From contig MNCI01011864.1 in NCBI GenBank assembly GCA_015680685.1, forward strand, positions 251,970 to 282,621: 30,652 nt of DNA, written 5' to 3'. The stretch comes from Gnetum montanum. Lineage: Eukaryota; Streptophyta; Gnetopsida; Gnetales; Gnetaceae. Made by a program: the position numbers and the translations under genes. Below the pieces are notes generated by a model. It did not search any database. It saw only the letters and a list, made by a program, of their open reading frames with translations, and had not been told where the DNA came from. This document shows positions 21,001 through 28,236 of the stretch, in pieces (within the stretch, counting starts at the first letter, position 1; every line of letters begins with the position of its first letter).

Positions 21001-22794
21001 CAAGACAAGAACAATTTCAGGGCTTCAGGCATTATCATTATAGTGGCGTGCGCGCGCATGCAGATCTATAGATGACCCCTTGACAGAGAGACAAGCATCA
21101 GAATATATGTAAGATCCAAAATAATAAAGGAGAGACTATGGACATGATTTCGACTGCACATCAACTCGGTCAAATACTACAAATTATGCAGGGGAAACAC
21201 CATACACAATGTCTTGCTTTCCTACCAACCACTCAAACAAAGAAACGAACAAAAAGAGACCAAAGAAATGATCCTATCCATAGACACTCACCACTAACCA
21301 GTATGTGCCAATATTTTTAAGTCATTCTTAGCATCCTAAAGTTTGAAAATTCTATCATGTTAGGAAGAATCTGATGTCATTGTACAGTTGTAGAAGTTGA
21401 AGCTTACTTATTAACATTCACAAGTTAAATTGCATGTAAAACCTCCCCCAATGTTCAAATATTTAGCAATATATTAAACCACCTTCACCAAATACCTAAA
21501 CGTAAATTCTGAAAATGTTGAATAACAGGTTTACCCATGGAACGAATCTTCCAGCTACCCAAACATTCTTCCTTGCACTCCTTCTGAAGTTGATTTTGAG
21601 ACCCAAATATTCTTCCTTGCACTCCTTCTGAAGTTTTTTTTCATTATCAAATCATGGTTCCCTTCTGGATCACTCTTTATCGCTTTCCTTCCACTGAACC
21701 AAACCAAGCAACCTCTGTTGATAAGTGCAATTTCTGACGTACAATAGCCAACTCTGTTTCATTTTATTACCACTCTCTCTATTGTATCACATGTTAGTGC
21801 TAGCAAACTCCTTTTAACAGAAGGAACAGCTAAGTTTCCCCTGTAAGGCTCATGCCCTAAGGAATAGTGTCGACTGTAAAAAGGCCCTGAATACAGTTCT
21901 TTTGGCACGACGCTCTTACCCCTCCTTCGCAAATATTACTTAGATAACTAAGGAACACTTTTTCTTCTTCTTTTCATAAATGCGAGTAAAATACTTTTTC
22001 CCTTACTATCTACATCAACGCACGCTTAAAAACAGAAACTCAAGAAAACTTGAAGGTCTCCACAAATCACCAGCCCTACAGGCTTTACAGTACTGCCATG
22101 TGGAGCTTCAGTTGAAAGTGCTGCTCTGCTGGCACAGTGGGAAAAAACAAATAGAAACAAAACAAAAGACCATTGCCAATTTCCCAGAAAGCTTTAGAAG
22201 TACGCTTCTGGCCCACCGTCGCTGGCAACTGGAGTGGTTAAAAATTCCCAGGCTAACGTGTCGCAAACATGTGTCCTACATGAAATTCCAGAAACCAACT
22301 CGCCAATCAGAATTCAGCGAAAATACAGATCAGGGCATACGGAACCGCTGGCTCCGGTCCGGCCAACAAGGCCGCCACAAATCGGTGGCTCCGAATCGAA
22401 TTCGATCCGAGACCGATACAAAACAACGGAAAACACACTCAACGAAATGAAATCGGAATGCGAGATCTCTGGCTCGTACCTGTGAATTCAGCGCCGGATT
22501 GAGGTCGTCGGAGAAGAGAAAGCGAAAGAAGGCCTCGAGATTCAAAGAATGGCGATGGTGTTGCAGAGCGGAGATAACGCGTTTGCTCCGAAGCGAGTCC
22601 ATGATGTCGGACGCGTCCTTTTCGGAGGCATCGGCTTTGCCCTGCACATCGCGCAGAAAACTCTGGAGATTTGCGACTCCCATATTTACGCCATCGGAGT
22701 ATTCCCTGAAGATCTGCTTAACCTCTTCGGGCGCCTCCAGCTCGTCGAGCTTGTACTTGCGAGTGAAGCAACCGAAGATTCTGTAGTTTGCCAT
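2779..22794 (-). CDS. PLC: phosphoinositide-specific phospholipase C, nine exons
   Basis: This enzyme hydrolyses phosphoinositides to inositol phosphates and diacylglycerol at the plasma membrane, in a Ca2+-dependent way. Coding exons, in transcript order, are 22794-22480, 20480-20284, 20145-20010, 19917-19669, 19551-19310, 19192-19075, 3697-3554, 3257-3171 and 3072-2779. All introns are GT-AG, phases agree, and the total is 1782 bases or 593 residues, normal for plant PLCs (about 560-600). The order is EF-hand-like region (about 1-105), X domain (106-260), acidic X/Y linker (260-329), Y domain (330-445) and C2 domain (about 460-590). H123, N124, E153, D155, H169 and E203 match the catalytic and Ca-ligand positions of the family. 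The C2 loop [13 protein letters not shown] is at about 544-556. The start lies in GCAATGGC. It has no PH domain, as is usual in plants. Intron 6 is 15.4 kb and carries another gene and a retrotransposon. Confidence 0.93.
3171..3257 (-). CDS. PLC: PLC exon 8 (start of C2 domain)
   Basis: Residues 468-496, [19 protein letters not shown] to SPPDFYTR, the first strands of the C2 domain. The donor used is ACCAGG/GTTGGT. A more canonical donor four bases on (GTTG/GTAAAT) would break the frame. Confidence 0.9.
3554..3697 (-). CDS. PLC: PLC exon 7 (end of Y domain)
   Basis: Residues 420-467. [18 protein letters not shown] and [11 protein letters not shown] complete the Y domain exactly where exon 6 stops, so the two exons belong together although 15.4 kb separates them. 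The acceptor is TGACAG/GGGTAT and the donor is TTGAAG/GTAACC, both phase 0. Confidence 0.94.
4988..5035 (+). repeat. 24-bp direct repeat, two copies
   Basis: Two adjacent units beginning GATTTTGTCTATAACTCAA, differing at one base, inside PLC intron 6. No function is evident. Confidence 0.8.
5535..5561 (+). promoter_or_regulatory. short upstream ORF before the PPR start
   Basis: An ATG at 5535 reads eight codons and ends at TAG (5559-5561), 66 bases before the PPR start codon and in the same frame. If the transcript begins upstream, it could dampen translation. Whether it lies in the mRNA is unknown. Confidence 0.3.
5628..7127 (+). CDS. PPR protein, PLS type, truncated, nested in PLC intron
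   Basis: An uninterrupted 499-residue frame without introns. PPR proteins bind RNA in plastids or mitochondria and act in editing, splicing or stability. The open frame reaches 5568, but its first codons are non-ATG; the first ATG is 5628, giving [11 protein letters not shown]. The first 50 residues are rich in R, S and A with few acids, like an organelle transit peptide. PPR units are seen from about residue 80 on. Three L-type units share G(R/K)QIH(A/G)(Y/L)AI, at 222, 344 and 442. A good P-like unit, [20 protein letters not shown], is at about 291-310. An acidic insert at about 266-290 interrupts the array. The arrangement resembles the At1g71460 group, judged from memory, but is shorter, ending in SSSDD..YFED with no E or DYW domain. 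It could be a functional short form or a decaying retrocopy. Confidence 0.8.
   Translation: MESRLSVRQMQALALNTGRFLRPAYSPARKLQRRQIIVARWRSKGRGPPVDPLTKLHDKTTVAVHNLDKVYSDLKTLCHEGSAEDALSILRFMGYRRAIPADIKIYVTLLKFCIVRRNFRAAKQVHRHMRLTGANKIPRLALLLVQFYALYGNVDEALEAFSQSSQKTQVLWHAVIRAYVRNGSRESLKLYDEMISSGFRANAYTFSTVFKACGDQQRLRKGRQIHGLAIKMGFEMHRVVAGAVVNFYSRCRRVEESCQVFEEYRDSETRIKEVCADAQNVEKNTNDDGVVLWTAMIEGLVRNGCFREALCRLKEMIQEDCRPDLVTLVSALPACEAFRAVQQGRQIHAYAIRHGFERSKILQKALLSLYWQSYRVEFASELFKQMATENAAAWKANSSGYASEDAVHQAFEMIGQTIADRSVAITVDALQLCTTMREIYRGKQIHAYAIKHGFAGLLLVCCGLYSMYRECSAMNESCKLLSSSSDDVILGYAGNYFED
7128..7830. other. PPR 3' flank, no gene
   Basis: AT-rich intronic sequence. Short open frames, such as the one at 7565-7810, have no recognisable domain. 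AATAAA occurs near 7821, a possible PPR poly(A) signal about 700 bases past the stop. Confidence 0.5.
8974..9052 (+). repeat. 79-bp unit, single copy
   Basis: A T-rich unit starting AATCTTTGTTTATTTGCAAT. It occurs once here and four times in copy B at 10736-11051. Confidence 0.85.
9395..9591 (+). mobile_element. truncated Copia 5' LTR (copy A)
   Basis: The first 197 bases of the Copia LTR (TGTTGGAAAAATG...) directly follow TCACT and are cut by the N at 9592. The second 67-bp subunit here matches the 3' LTR form (GGTCCTCATG, AAATAGAAG) more closely than the 5' LTR form. Confidence 0.85.
9592..9592. other. assembly seam (single N)
   Basis: One N joins LTR sequence to a restart of sequence identical to 7831 onward. 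This looks like an unmerged contig overlap. Confidence 0.9.
10736..11051 (+). repeat. 79-bp tandem repeat, four copies
   Basis: Four apparently identical 79-bp units start at 10736, 10815, 10894 and 10973. The period is not a multiple of three, so the open frames that cycle through it are by-products. Copy A has one unit. Confidence 0.95.
11394..11466 (+). mobile_element. Copia LTR start, 73-bp fragment (copy B)
   Basis: Begins TGTTGGAAAAATGAAG directly after TCACT and stops at the N at 11467. Confidence 0.85.
11467..11467. other. assembly seam (single N)
   Basis: The sequence jumps from inside the LTR back to flank corresponding to 9246 onward. Confidence 0.9.
11617..12270 (+). mobile_element. 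Copia LTR, complete 654-bp copy
   Basis: TG...CA ends, preceded by TCACT and followed by AC plus TAGTATCAGAGCT. It differs from the 12890-13559 LTR at only a few bases (for example CACAGCAAATG versus CACCGCAAATG), so it is likely the same LTR from another contig or allele. Confidence 0.88.
12298..12598 (+). pseudogene. Copia gag 5' fragment (duplicate)
   Basis: Starts with [15 protein letters not shown] and matches 13587-13887, with K in place of R at residue 3. It runs through the start of the Copia gag domain and is then cut by the switch to flank sequence. Because the copy is so close, it is probably an assembly duplicate rather than a second element. Confidence 0.8.
12599..12889 (+). repeat. 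flank block, third pass before the 5' LTR
   Basis: Matches 9104-9394 (offset 3495), including the GCGCTT and CATGGCTC variants of copy A. It ends with TCACT at 12885-12889. Confidence 0.9.
12885..12889 (+). repeat. target-site duplication TCACT (left)
   Basis: These five bases directly precede the 5' LTR and match the five directly after the 3' LTR (18296-18300). This supports a real single insertion with these outer boundaries. Confidence 0.9.
12890..13559 (+). repeat. Copia 5' LTR
   Basis: TGTTGG...ATAACA, 670 bases as assembled, including the N at 13413 and about 15 bases repeated across it, so about 654 bases in reality. Near its start are two 67-bp subunits, each with a CATAA(A/G)TAG TATA-like box. 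The frame seen on its minus strand is not a gene. Confidence 0.92.
13413..13413. other. assembly seam (single N) inside the LTR
   Basis: AGAGTGATTTATAGT occurs on both sides of the N. Copy C and the 3' LTR have it once, so the contig ends overlap and were not merged. Confidence 0.93.
13562..13574 (+). other. primer-binding site, initiator tRNA-Met type
   Basis: TAGTATCAGAGCT lies two bases after the LTR end. It matches the usual plant Copia site TGGTATCAGAGC except at the second base. The tRNA 3' end would prime minus-strand synthesis. Confidence 0.85.
13587..14355 (+). pseudogene. Copia gag, disrupted
   Basis: It starts [15 protein letters not shown] after the primer site. The frame continues to the duplicated 31-bp segment (13865-13929), where it shifts and stops at 13931. 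Gag-like sequence resumes at 13969 with [15 protein letters not shown] and LLDSLPDSW, typical of the Copia gag domain. The zinc knuckle near 14293-14332 ([12 protein letters not shown]) is damaged: a TAA stop lies inside it and its last cysteine reads F. It cannot encode a working capsid protein. Confidence 0.85.
13865..13929 (+). repeat. 31-bp tandem duplication within gag
   Basis: TTTGAATACCTTTCACACTT and following bases are repeated at a period of 31 with one mismatch (ATCAG versus ATTAG). The duplication shifts the gag frame, and copy C breaks off inside the first unit. Confidence 0.9.
14437..14700 (+). pseudogene. Copia aspartic protease, disrupted
   Basis: [17 protein letters not shown] at about 14477-14527 corresponds to the Copia protease active-site region. 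The usual DSG triad reads DSS (14489-14497), so a key glycine is lost. TAA and TAG stops follow near 14616 and 14705. The domain would process the polyprotein in an intact element. Confidence 0.75.
14865..15678 (+). pseudogene. Copia integrase region
   Basis: The gag-pre-integrase zinc region begins with [10 protein letters not shown] and has an internal TAG near 14900; [10 protein letters not shown] holds its cysteine pair. The core from 15016 on is open for 220 codons. Its catalytic triad is present: D in YSDVCGP, D in TDNGGEY and E in NGVVER, with 35 residues between the last two. FGCETFMH and [18 protein letters not shown] mark the end of the domain. A TGA stops it at 15676. This is the best-preserved part of the element. 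Confidence 0.88.
15679..16120 (+). pseudogene. Copia integrase-RT linker
   Basis: An open segment in another frame with repeated Q- and N-rich phrases (such as [12 protein letters not shown]), then [14 protein letters not shown] and MNDEWESL, the usual lead-in to Copia reverse transcriptase. The frame change at 15676 separates it from the integrase. A TAA follows at about 16119. Confidence 0.75.
16121..16980 (+). pseudogene. Copia reverse transcriptase, frameshifted
   Basis: [19 protein letters not shown] begins the domain. A TAG at about 16198, then [18 protein letters not shown] and [18 protein letters not shown] follow in the next frame. A 23-bp duplication (16473-16518) shifts the frame. 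[12 protein letters not shown] follows, then the catalytic YVDD at 16645-16656. A TAG lies near 16720 before LGMNIYRD-like sequence and the [17 protein letters not shown] segment. It is not functional as assembled. Confidence 0.9.
16473..16518 (+). repeat. 23-bp tandem duplication within RT
   Basis: AGAGTTTATATAGTTTGAA and its near copy (one base changed) stand side by side. Because 23 is not a multiple of three, it breaks the reading frame. Confidence 0.9.
16981..17570 (+). pseudogene. Copia RNase H, frameshifted
   Basis: [18 protein letters not shown] (about 17137-17190) is followed by a TAG, then [34 protein letters not shown] and [16 protein letters not shown], standard Copia RNase H phrases. 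A final frame change separates these from VADALTKPM near 17519-17545, the usual C-terminal signature. Confidence 0.85.
17649..17657 (+). other. polypurine tract
   Basis: AAGAGGGAG, two bases before the 3' LTR, is the usual plus-strand primer site of an LTR retrotransposon. Confidence 0.85.
17660..18295 (+). repeat. Copia 3' LTR
   Basis: TGTTGAAAAAATAAAAAC...GATTATAACA, 636 bases. It carries two 67-bp subunits (starting about 17729 and 17796) with CATAAATAG boxes. Compared with the 5' LTR it lacks a segment after GCCTCT and has many single-base changes. Confidence 0.92.
18296..18300 (+). repeat. target-site duplication TCACT (right)
   Basis: Directly follows the 3' LTR and matches 12885-12889. 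Confidence 0.9.
18303..18383 (+). repeat. 27-bp minisatellite, three copies
   Basis: GTTAAAGCAGGTGGTTTTTG-type units start at 18303, 18330 and 18357. The third differs at its end. The array begins two bases after the Copia target-site duplication. The period is a multiple of three, so a short open frame runs through it, but it shows no sign of being a gene. Confidence 0.9.
18384..19074 (-). other. 5' part of PLC intron 6, no gene
   Basis: AT-rich sequence with no recognisable coding, RNA or repeat feature. It adjoins exon 6 at 19075. Confidence 0.6.
19075..19192 (-). CDS. PLC: PLC exon 6 (Y domain)
   Basis: Residues 380-419, [15 protein letters not shown] to VAFNMQ. It includes [19 protein letters not shown], the substrate-binding signature of the Y domain. 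The donor ATGCAG/GTCCAG opens the 15.4-kb intron 6. Confidence 0.94.
19310..19551 (-). CDS. PLC: PLC exon 5 (linker and start of Y domain)
   Basis: Residues 300-379 plus two bases of R380. The acidic run ESDDEEEG ends the linker. [14 protein letters not shown] starts the Y domain at about residue 330, followed by [13 protein letters not shown]. The acceptor is TTCTGTAG/GTTG and the donor is GTTAG/GTAATG. Confidence 0.93.
19669..19917 (-). CDS. PLC: PLC exon 4 (end of X domain and linker)
   Basis: Residues 217-299. [11 protein letters not shown] and STKPPKEYL mark the end of the X domain. The remainder is a charged, low-complexity linker rich in D, E and K, as in plant PLCs. Both boundaries are phase 0. 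Confidence 0.92.
20010..20145 (-). CDS. PLC: PLC exon 3 (X domain)
   Basis: Residues 171-216, [11 protein letters not shown] to AKAAK. It includes [15 protein letters not shown], with E203 at the family's third acidic Ca-ligand position. The acceptor is TTCTGCAG/GACG and the donor is CCAAG/GTGCAG. Confidence 0.94.
20284..20480 (-). CDS. PLC: PLC exon 2 (X domain, catalytic core)
   Basis: Residues 106-170 plus two bases of R171. The acceptor is CTGATGCAG/ATTCATC. It contains [24 protein letters not shown] and VLHG, which hold the two catalytic histidines (H123, H169) and acidic Ca ligands (E153, D155). Confidence 0.94.
20481..22479 (-). other. PLC: PLC intron 1, 1999 bp
   Basis: A long first intron between donor GTACGAG and acceptor CTGATGCAG, with no gene. 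It holds a 44-bp-period duplication at 21557-21635 and an alternating purine-pyrimidine stretch at about 21045-21061. Open frames near 21980-22450 on the plus strand have no recognisable domain. Confidence 0.85.
21557..21635 (+). repeat. 44-bp-period direct duplication
   Basis: ACCCAAACATTCTTCCTTGC recurs 44 bases on as ACCCAAATATTCTTCCTTGC, and both run to CTTCTGAAGTT. Confidence 0.85.
22480..22794 (-). CDS. PLC: PLC exon 1 (EF-hand-like region)
   Basis: Residues 1-105, from [10 protein letters not shown] to NPALNSQ. This is the plant PLC N-terminal helical EF-hand-like segment, with no clear canonical calcium loop. The donor is CACAG/GTACGAG, phase 0. It is more GC-rich than the rest of the gene. 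Confidence 0.92.
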
Positions 22795-22918
22795 TGCTGG
22801 CTGCCGCAGCTACAAAACAACGCCCGCCCGAGGATGCCTGCAAATAACCGACTTCTAAGTTGTAACGTTTGCCTTTCGTGGCTCTGAAATAGTGGGCAGA
22901 GATGTGCAGGCGTCGAGC

Positions 22919-22972
22919 CACGTGTGCACGATGATGTGACGTGTCTTGATGATGTGGATAAGTGTCCACGTC
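22919..22972 (-). promoter_or_regulatory. G-box and ACGT-core cluster upstream of PLC
   Basis: The PLC 5' flank has CACGTG (22919-22924), ACGTGTC (22939-22945) and CCACGTC (22966-22972), about 125-180 bases before the ATG. ACGT cores bind bZIP factors, and ACGTG(T/G)C is the ABA-response element core. Some plant PLC genes respond to drought and ABA, so regulation of that kind is plausible. No clear TATA box was found. Confidence 0.4.
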
Positions 22973-23044
22973 GCAGGCGGCAATTATGTGGCGAACGCGT
23001 AGCTACAGCGTGCCCTACTTTCATGTATGTAGGAAGTTATCCAT

Positions 23045-23620
23045 AGCATGGATGGATGCATCACCGACGTTTAATGTTGGCGCTCCTGGATAGGTTCGTT
23101 AGTGCACTCATATACAATTAAAAAATTAACTTAGGTGTTACAGATCAAGGAAACTTTTAAGTTTCAGCATGGCTAGAGCACACTTTTTTAACGAATGAGG
23201 ATAAACTCTTCCTGCTCTCTAACGAGGAAAGTCTTACTAATAATTTGGCATAAATTAGGTAATAATTTCATGTTGCTTTCAGTACCATTTCAACTCGCAT
23301 CTTTTTTTCACTCGGTCACTTGTTTTAAAAAAATATCCCATTGAATCATTTATTCATTGCATTGATGAATAAAATATCAACATTCTCCTACCTTTATTTG
23401 AGAGGGAAGGGTGCCAAGAATTTAAAATTTTTGTTGGCCATATGTATCCTTAAAATATATAAACAATATGATCTCTTGTAGAGCTTACATAGAATATTAA
23501 AGTGCCTTCAGGTGTGATTTAAGGTAACAACCTCATGTTTACAAATTTTGAGTTATAAAATTCTAATTTGATTATATTTTGGGGGTAAATATTATTTTAA
23601 AAAAATATGAGTATAGGTTG
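23045..23620. other. intergenic, no gene
   Basis: AT-rich sequence with no coding or RNA feature that I can support. Confidence 0.5.
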
Positions 23621-23839
23621 GTTAGTTAGTTAACTTGCACTGTCATGCACCAAAAGGTACTAGATTCAAAGCCTAGTACCAACACCCTAAACCAACCCAA
23701 AGGCATTGTTCCAAGCGTATTACTATTTAGTGCTAATAAAGTCAATTTTTGTTGCTCTGCAATATTATAGCAACAATGTCGTAGATACGATGTCATAACC
23801 CATGCTATGTCATCCTTGATACAATGTCTCAAGATGTGT

Positions 23840-24610
23840 GCAACCCTATAAATACCAACACTTGGACGCACAATTAACAACTCTCATTCCAAGTCTTAGG
23901 GAAACTCTTGCAGTTTGTTTTCATAGTTAGCAATAGAGTGAATGCCCGCAATGTGATGTTTAGTAGTTGAACGGAATCTTTATTCGAATGAATTGTACTT
24001 GGACATAGTTCCTAACAACAATAAAGATTGAGATTGTTTCCCATCATTGAAGCATCCACTTAGTTTTATTTGTTCACTTACCATAATTTCCATGTTTTCC
24101 TACCTTAATCATTTACATTTCCAAGCACTTTATTTTACTTGCTCATTAGTAAAGTAGAATAAGTACAACTAGTTTCAAGTGTTAAAGTGTAATCATTTCG
24201 TAACCCAGTTTTGCTTGATTCACTCAATGGTGAATTTGCTTGGTAATCCCATTAATGGTTACATGAGTCCAAGGCATGTCTGATAAACTAAGAACAAATG
24301 CTCATTGCTATAGGATAGAATAGATTTACTTGCTTGACATTACGTAGATTTAGCATTTAACTCCATTTCCATTATGTTTACACTTAGAAGTAAGATGAGC
24401 CTTACAACATCACATAACATACGCCTCACTGCAAGTTAAACCATACGCTTAGACTTCACCAACTCAAGGTGAGAAGACAATGATCATGAGCTTAACATCA
24501 ATTACTAGCATAATTACATTGTCCATCCGCAGATTATAATTTGGTCACATGTTAGCACTCATGACTTGTATGGTAGATTGTTTGGATTGCTCCATCGCTC
24601 ATTATTGATG
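23840..24610 (+). mobile_element. Gypsy-type LTR, diverged (copy 2)
   Basis: It has TATAAATA at 23847-23854, then AATAAA at 24020-24025, as expected for U3/R of an LTR. From 23995 it aligns by eye with 1-615 (roughly 70 percent), sharing GAGATT, TTAGTTTTA, AAGTACAACTA-like and TTGGTAATCCCA phrases. The left boundary is uncertain and may lie nearer 23620. Gag-like sequence starts about 150 bases further on. Confidence 0.5.
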
Positions 24611-24748
24611 TTGTTGCCAAGGATGTATCAATGTGTGTTAAGTAATTGATCTTACAAAGTTTGTTGTATTAAGAACTATAAAGTCAATCTTCATATATTT
24701 AAATAATTCTAATAACACACACACTTGACCAAGTGTCACATATATAAC

Positions 24749-27700
24749 ATGGCTTCAACTAAAGAAAAACTATCATCTGCCAAAGAATTACAAAGGAGCA
24801 ATGACAAAATAAATAATGATGAAGATTGGAGTATGCTTATGCAAACAAGAATCTCATATGCTTACAATGATCCTTACTACCTGATTTCACATTCATCTTT
24901 CATTAAGATGGGTGGATGAGGTGGAAAGACCTACATGGTAACATCGTTTTGCCTCCAAAGCATTCAGCACCCATCATGCTTCAAATAGCTTTAGAGGAAA
25001 TGAATCTAATTCATGTGCAGGAAGGGTACCATGTGACCAAACACATGACAAGACCATATTAACCCATAGAGGCACAAGTGCAGTGGGATGCTACTATGGA
25101 AACCAAACATGAGCATAACAAGGGAAAGCATGTTAACTCTCCTGTTATCTTAGAAGAATTGAATGGTGATACATTTGTAGCAAAGAAACTCCACCATGAT
25201 CATGAAGTTCATTTCCAAACACCTATTATTTATCTAGAAGAACCTATCAAGGTGCAACTACATTTAGCCCTTGCAGAGACACCAAAAAGAGAAGTAAAGA
25301 ACTTTAAGTACAAGCTGGACTCAAGTCCTAGAGTTTCTGCTAGATCACAAGGAGATGAATACCATAGTTAGAGAAGGAAAACTAGCCAGCATTATTCTTC
25401 AATTGCTTCATCTTCCTCCTCACGATCATTGGTAGACTCTGATAGAAGGGAACAAAGGTATGGAGATCATAATAGGAAGAGATGTCAAGATCATGATAGA
25501 TATGAGTATCACCCAAGACACCTTGATGAAGAAGATGAAGGGCATGAAGCATGAAGGAATAGGGATAGATGTGAAGAAAGAGAGAGATATGAGTACCAAA
25601 GGGGGCATCGCTACAATCGAGCATATGAACCCTACAATTGTGAAGAACCCCTATTGACTACTCATAGCATGATCAACATAAAGGAAGCAATATATATTCC
25701 AACTACGCATGTGAGAGATAGTTACATCAAACGACTTGATATAAACAATATTCCTAAATTTGAAGGTGGATATAAGGCAGATCCACAACATCACCTTCAA
25801 GAATTTCATGATGCATGTGTCCTACAAAATATCAAAAGTGATTAGCAAAAACTTAAGTTGTTCCCTTGGACACTCATCAAGGAGGCAGAAAGTTGGTACA
25901 AATCGTTAAAACTTGAATCAAGTAGAAGGCAAAGTACCATGCTTGAACTTTTCAATGAAAAATACCAAGCCTACTCTCAAGTGTCTAATCTCATAAAGTA
26001 AATCTAGGGCTGGAAGCAAGGAACACACAAATCCCTTAATGCAACGATGGGCAAATACTACTCTCTTTTGCATAGGTGCCTAGGCCACAAATTTTCCCAA
26101 AGGAAGCAGCTTAGGCGTATTGTCGATGGGCTAAGGAATAAAACTAGGAAAACCCTTCGGGTTTATGTCTAAGTCAGACTATCCGAAAAGATCACCCATT
26201 AGATCCAAAGGCTAATTGACTAAGTGGCAAAGGAAGAAGGTGAGTTAAAAAAGAGAAAATCATTCAAGGAGTATAATCGAGATCCATCTATTAGAAAAAG
26301 AGATGTACGAATACGTGATCAGTAAGAGGAAGAAACCTTAATAGAGGTGATTTAGTAAAAGACTCTATCGATTCAAAAATCTATCAATGACATATCAATC
26401 AAGGTAGAAAAGATGTGGGACTCAATGAACGAAAAATTTGCGACAGCCTTAAAAATTGTAGAAGAAAGAACTAAACAAGCCTTCAATAAGGACAAGGAGA
26501 AGAAAAATAAAAGAGATAATGGACATGAACACTATAAACAAAAAGAAAGATTTGCTTCAATGAAAGAATGTGCTAATTCAAACTTAGAGGATGAAAAAGA
26601 ATGTATAGTGTGCCAACACGAACATCGTAAAGGATTTTGTGCTATGCAAGATTCATCAAAAGCAAATGCCAAAATGGTTACCTTACTTTTAAGGTAACTA
26701 CAAATAGTTCTTCTAACTCACTTATTATTCAAGTGGAACTTATCCACAACCACAGGAGTAATATCAGCAACCACAATCATGGGCAAGGCCATCACCAAGG
26801 CAGAAGTATCCATATCGGTAGATAGATCCCTATGGATATTATGTGCAATGTCCAATATCTCTAGGGAACACAATGCTTCACACTTCTTAATATTATCTAC
26901 CTAAGTATTATAGACCTATGACTCCAAGGATGGATTCCAATCCATACGTACATCAACAGTGGTTGGTCCATTAAGTCAACCTTCTAATCCTTTACTGCTT
27001 ATGCCACCACCTGCAATGCAAGAAGAATTGTCATCATAGCCTCAATGCTAAAGGAATATTGAAGAAGCATCCTTTCTTCAGGACAAGTGCAAAAAATGTT
27101 AGTAGAACAAGAACTTCATTAAATCATGTTCCTTCTATAAAGAATCCTCCTACAAACACCTTGCTTTTCCAACAATCAAATTAAAAGATTATAACTATCA
27201 TGCTAACTGAAACAATATCAAACTGGATAAAGGTAGGGACACTCCCTAAGAAAAGAATAGATTCAGGAATTCCTTTGATTTATTTACAAGTTGCTAAAAA
27301 TTCACCATGCAAAGCTCTACTTGACTCACATTCTAGAGTAAATTTGATATCTCAATAAACATACAAGGCATGGAACCTAATACCCTTAAAGAAGTGTAAC
27401 ATAAGGTTAGAGCTACTAGATCAATCTATCACCATTCCTTTGGAAAAGATAAAAGATGTGGTGACCATTATCAATGGGTGGTCTTATCTAGTAGATTTCT
27501 TAGTGATCAATGTGAAGAATGATAACAAGGAATTTCCTATCATTATGGGAAGAGCATAGCTTAGCACAATAGATGCTAAGTTAGGGATGAGAAATTTATC
27601 CATGAAAATATCTAAGGAAGATGAGCAAGGAGCCATACATATGCAAAGAATTCTATGCATAATTGAAGATAACAAAGGATGTAGTTGTGGACCAAAACTT

Positions 27701-28236
27701 CAGAATTTCAACACAGTCCTTACACCAATCCACAATAGATGTGAAAAACAAGTGTGTGTACAAGAAGAAATAAGGGTCACTAAACCAAAAGACACCTAGT
27801 GGTCAAAAACTGAGAACATAAAACTATCCAAAACATGCATAGAATTGTCTAACTCATTGATTAACTTCTACAATAAGAAAATGATCCAAATTGAGAATCA
27901 CAAAAGGATATTATAAACCAAAATCATACAACAATCAATGATGGAAATGAAGACTTAAAATTTGAATTTAAGAATAAACATGAAAGTATAGTTGGACCTT
28001 TTGAAATGGAAAGGTCATATAGTCCAACTAAATATATATATCTAAAAGACCAAAACTTGATTATCATCAATATTACATGGGATAATAACCAAAAAACTAT
28101 ATCACTAAGGATGATAAATGAGAAATACGAAGTGTATGATCCAGGGGATCTAGGGTCCATTTTCCGAACACTAGCCCATGAGTTCAGTTGTGCGAGAGAT
28201 GCCTTCCTTGACTTAGGAATTAATAAGTATTTTTAA
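24749..28236 (+). pseudogene. Gypsy-type gag-protease remnant
   Basis: Broken coding sequence in shifting frames. It starts with MASTKEKLSSAKELQRSND and continues with a charged R/D/E/Y-rich stretch near 25430-25620. A gag-like segment follows (IPKFEGGYKADPQHHLQEF at about 25750-25805, then LFPWTLIKEAESWYKSL at about 25858). Near 27314 LLDSHSRVNLIS corresponds to a retroviral-type protease with DSG changed to DSH. WSYLVDFLVINVK and FPIIMGRA follow as in Ty3/Gypsy proteases. Stops are frequent. No reverse transcriptase or integrase was seen, so it is a truncated or non-autonomous derivative. Confidence 0.6.

Noticed and set aside
22686-23024. Arg/Ser/His-rich frame overlapping the PLC start on the same strand
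   Set aside because: It is in another frame of the GC-rich PLC exon 1 and 5' flank and has low-complexity composition. The PLC frame explains the coding signal.
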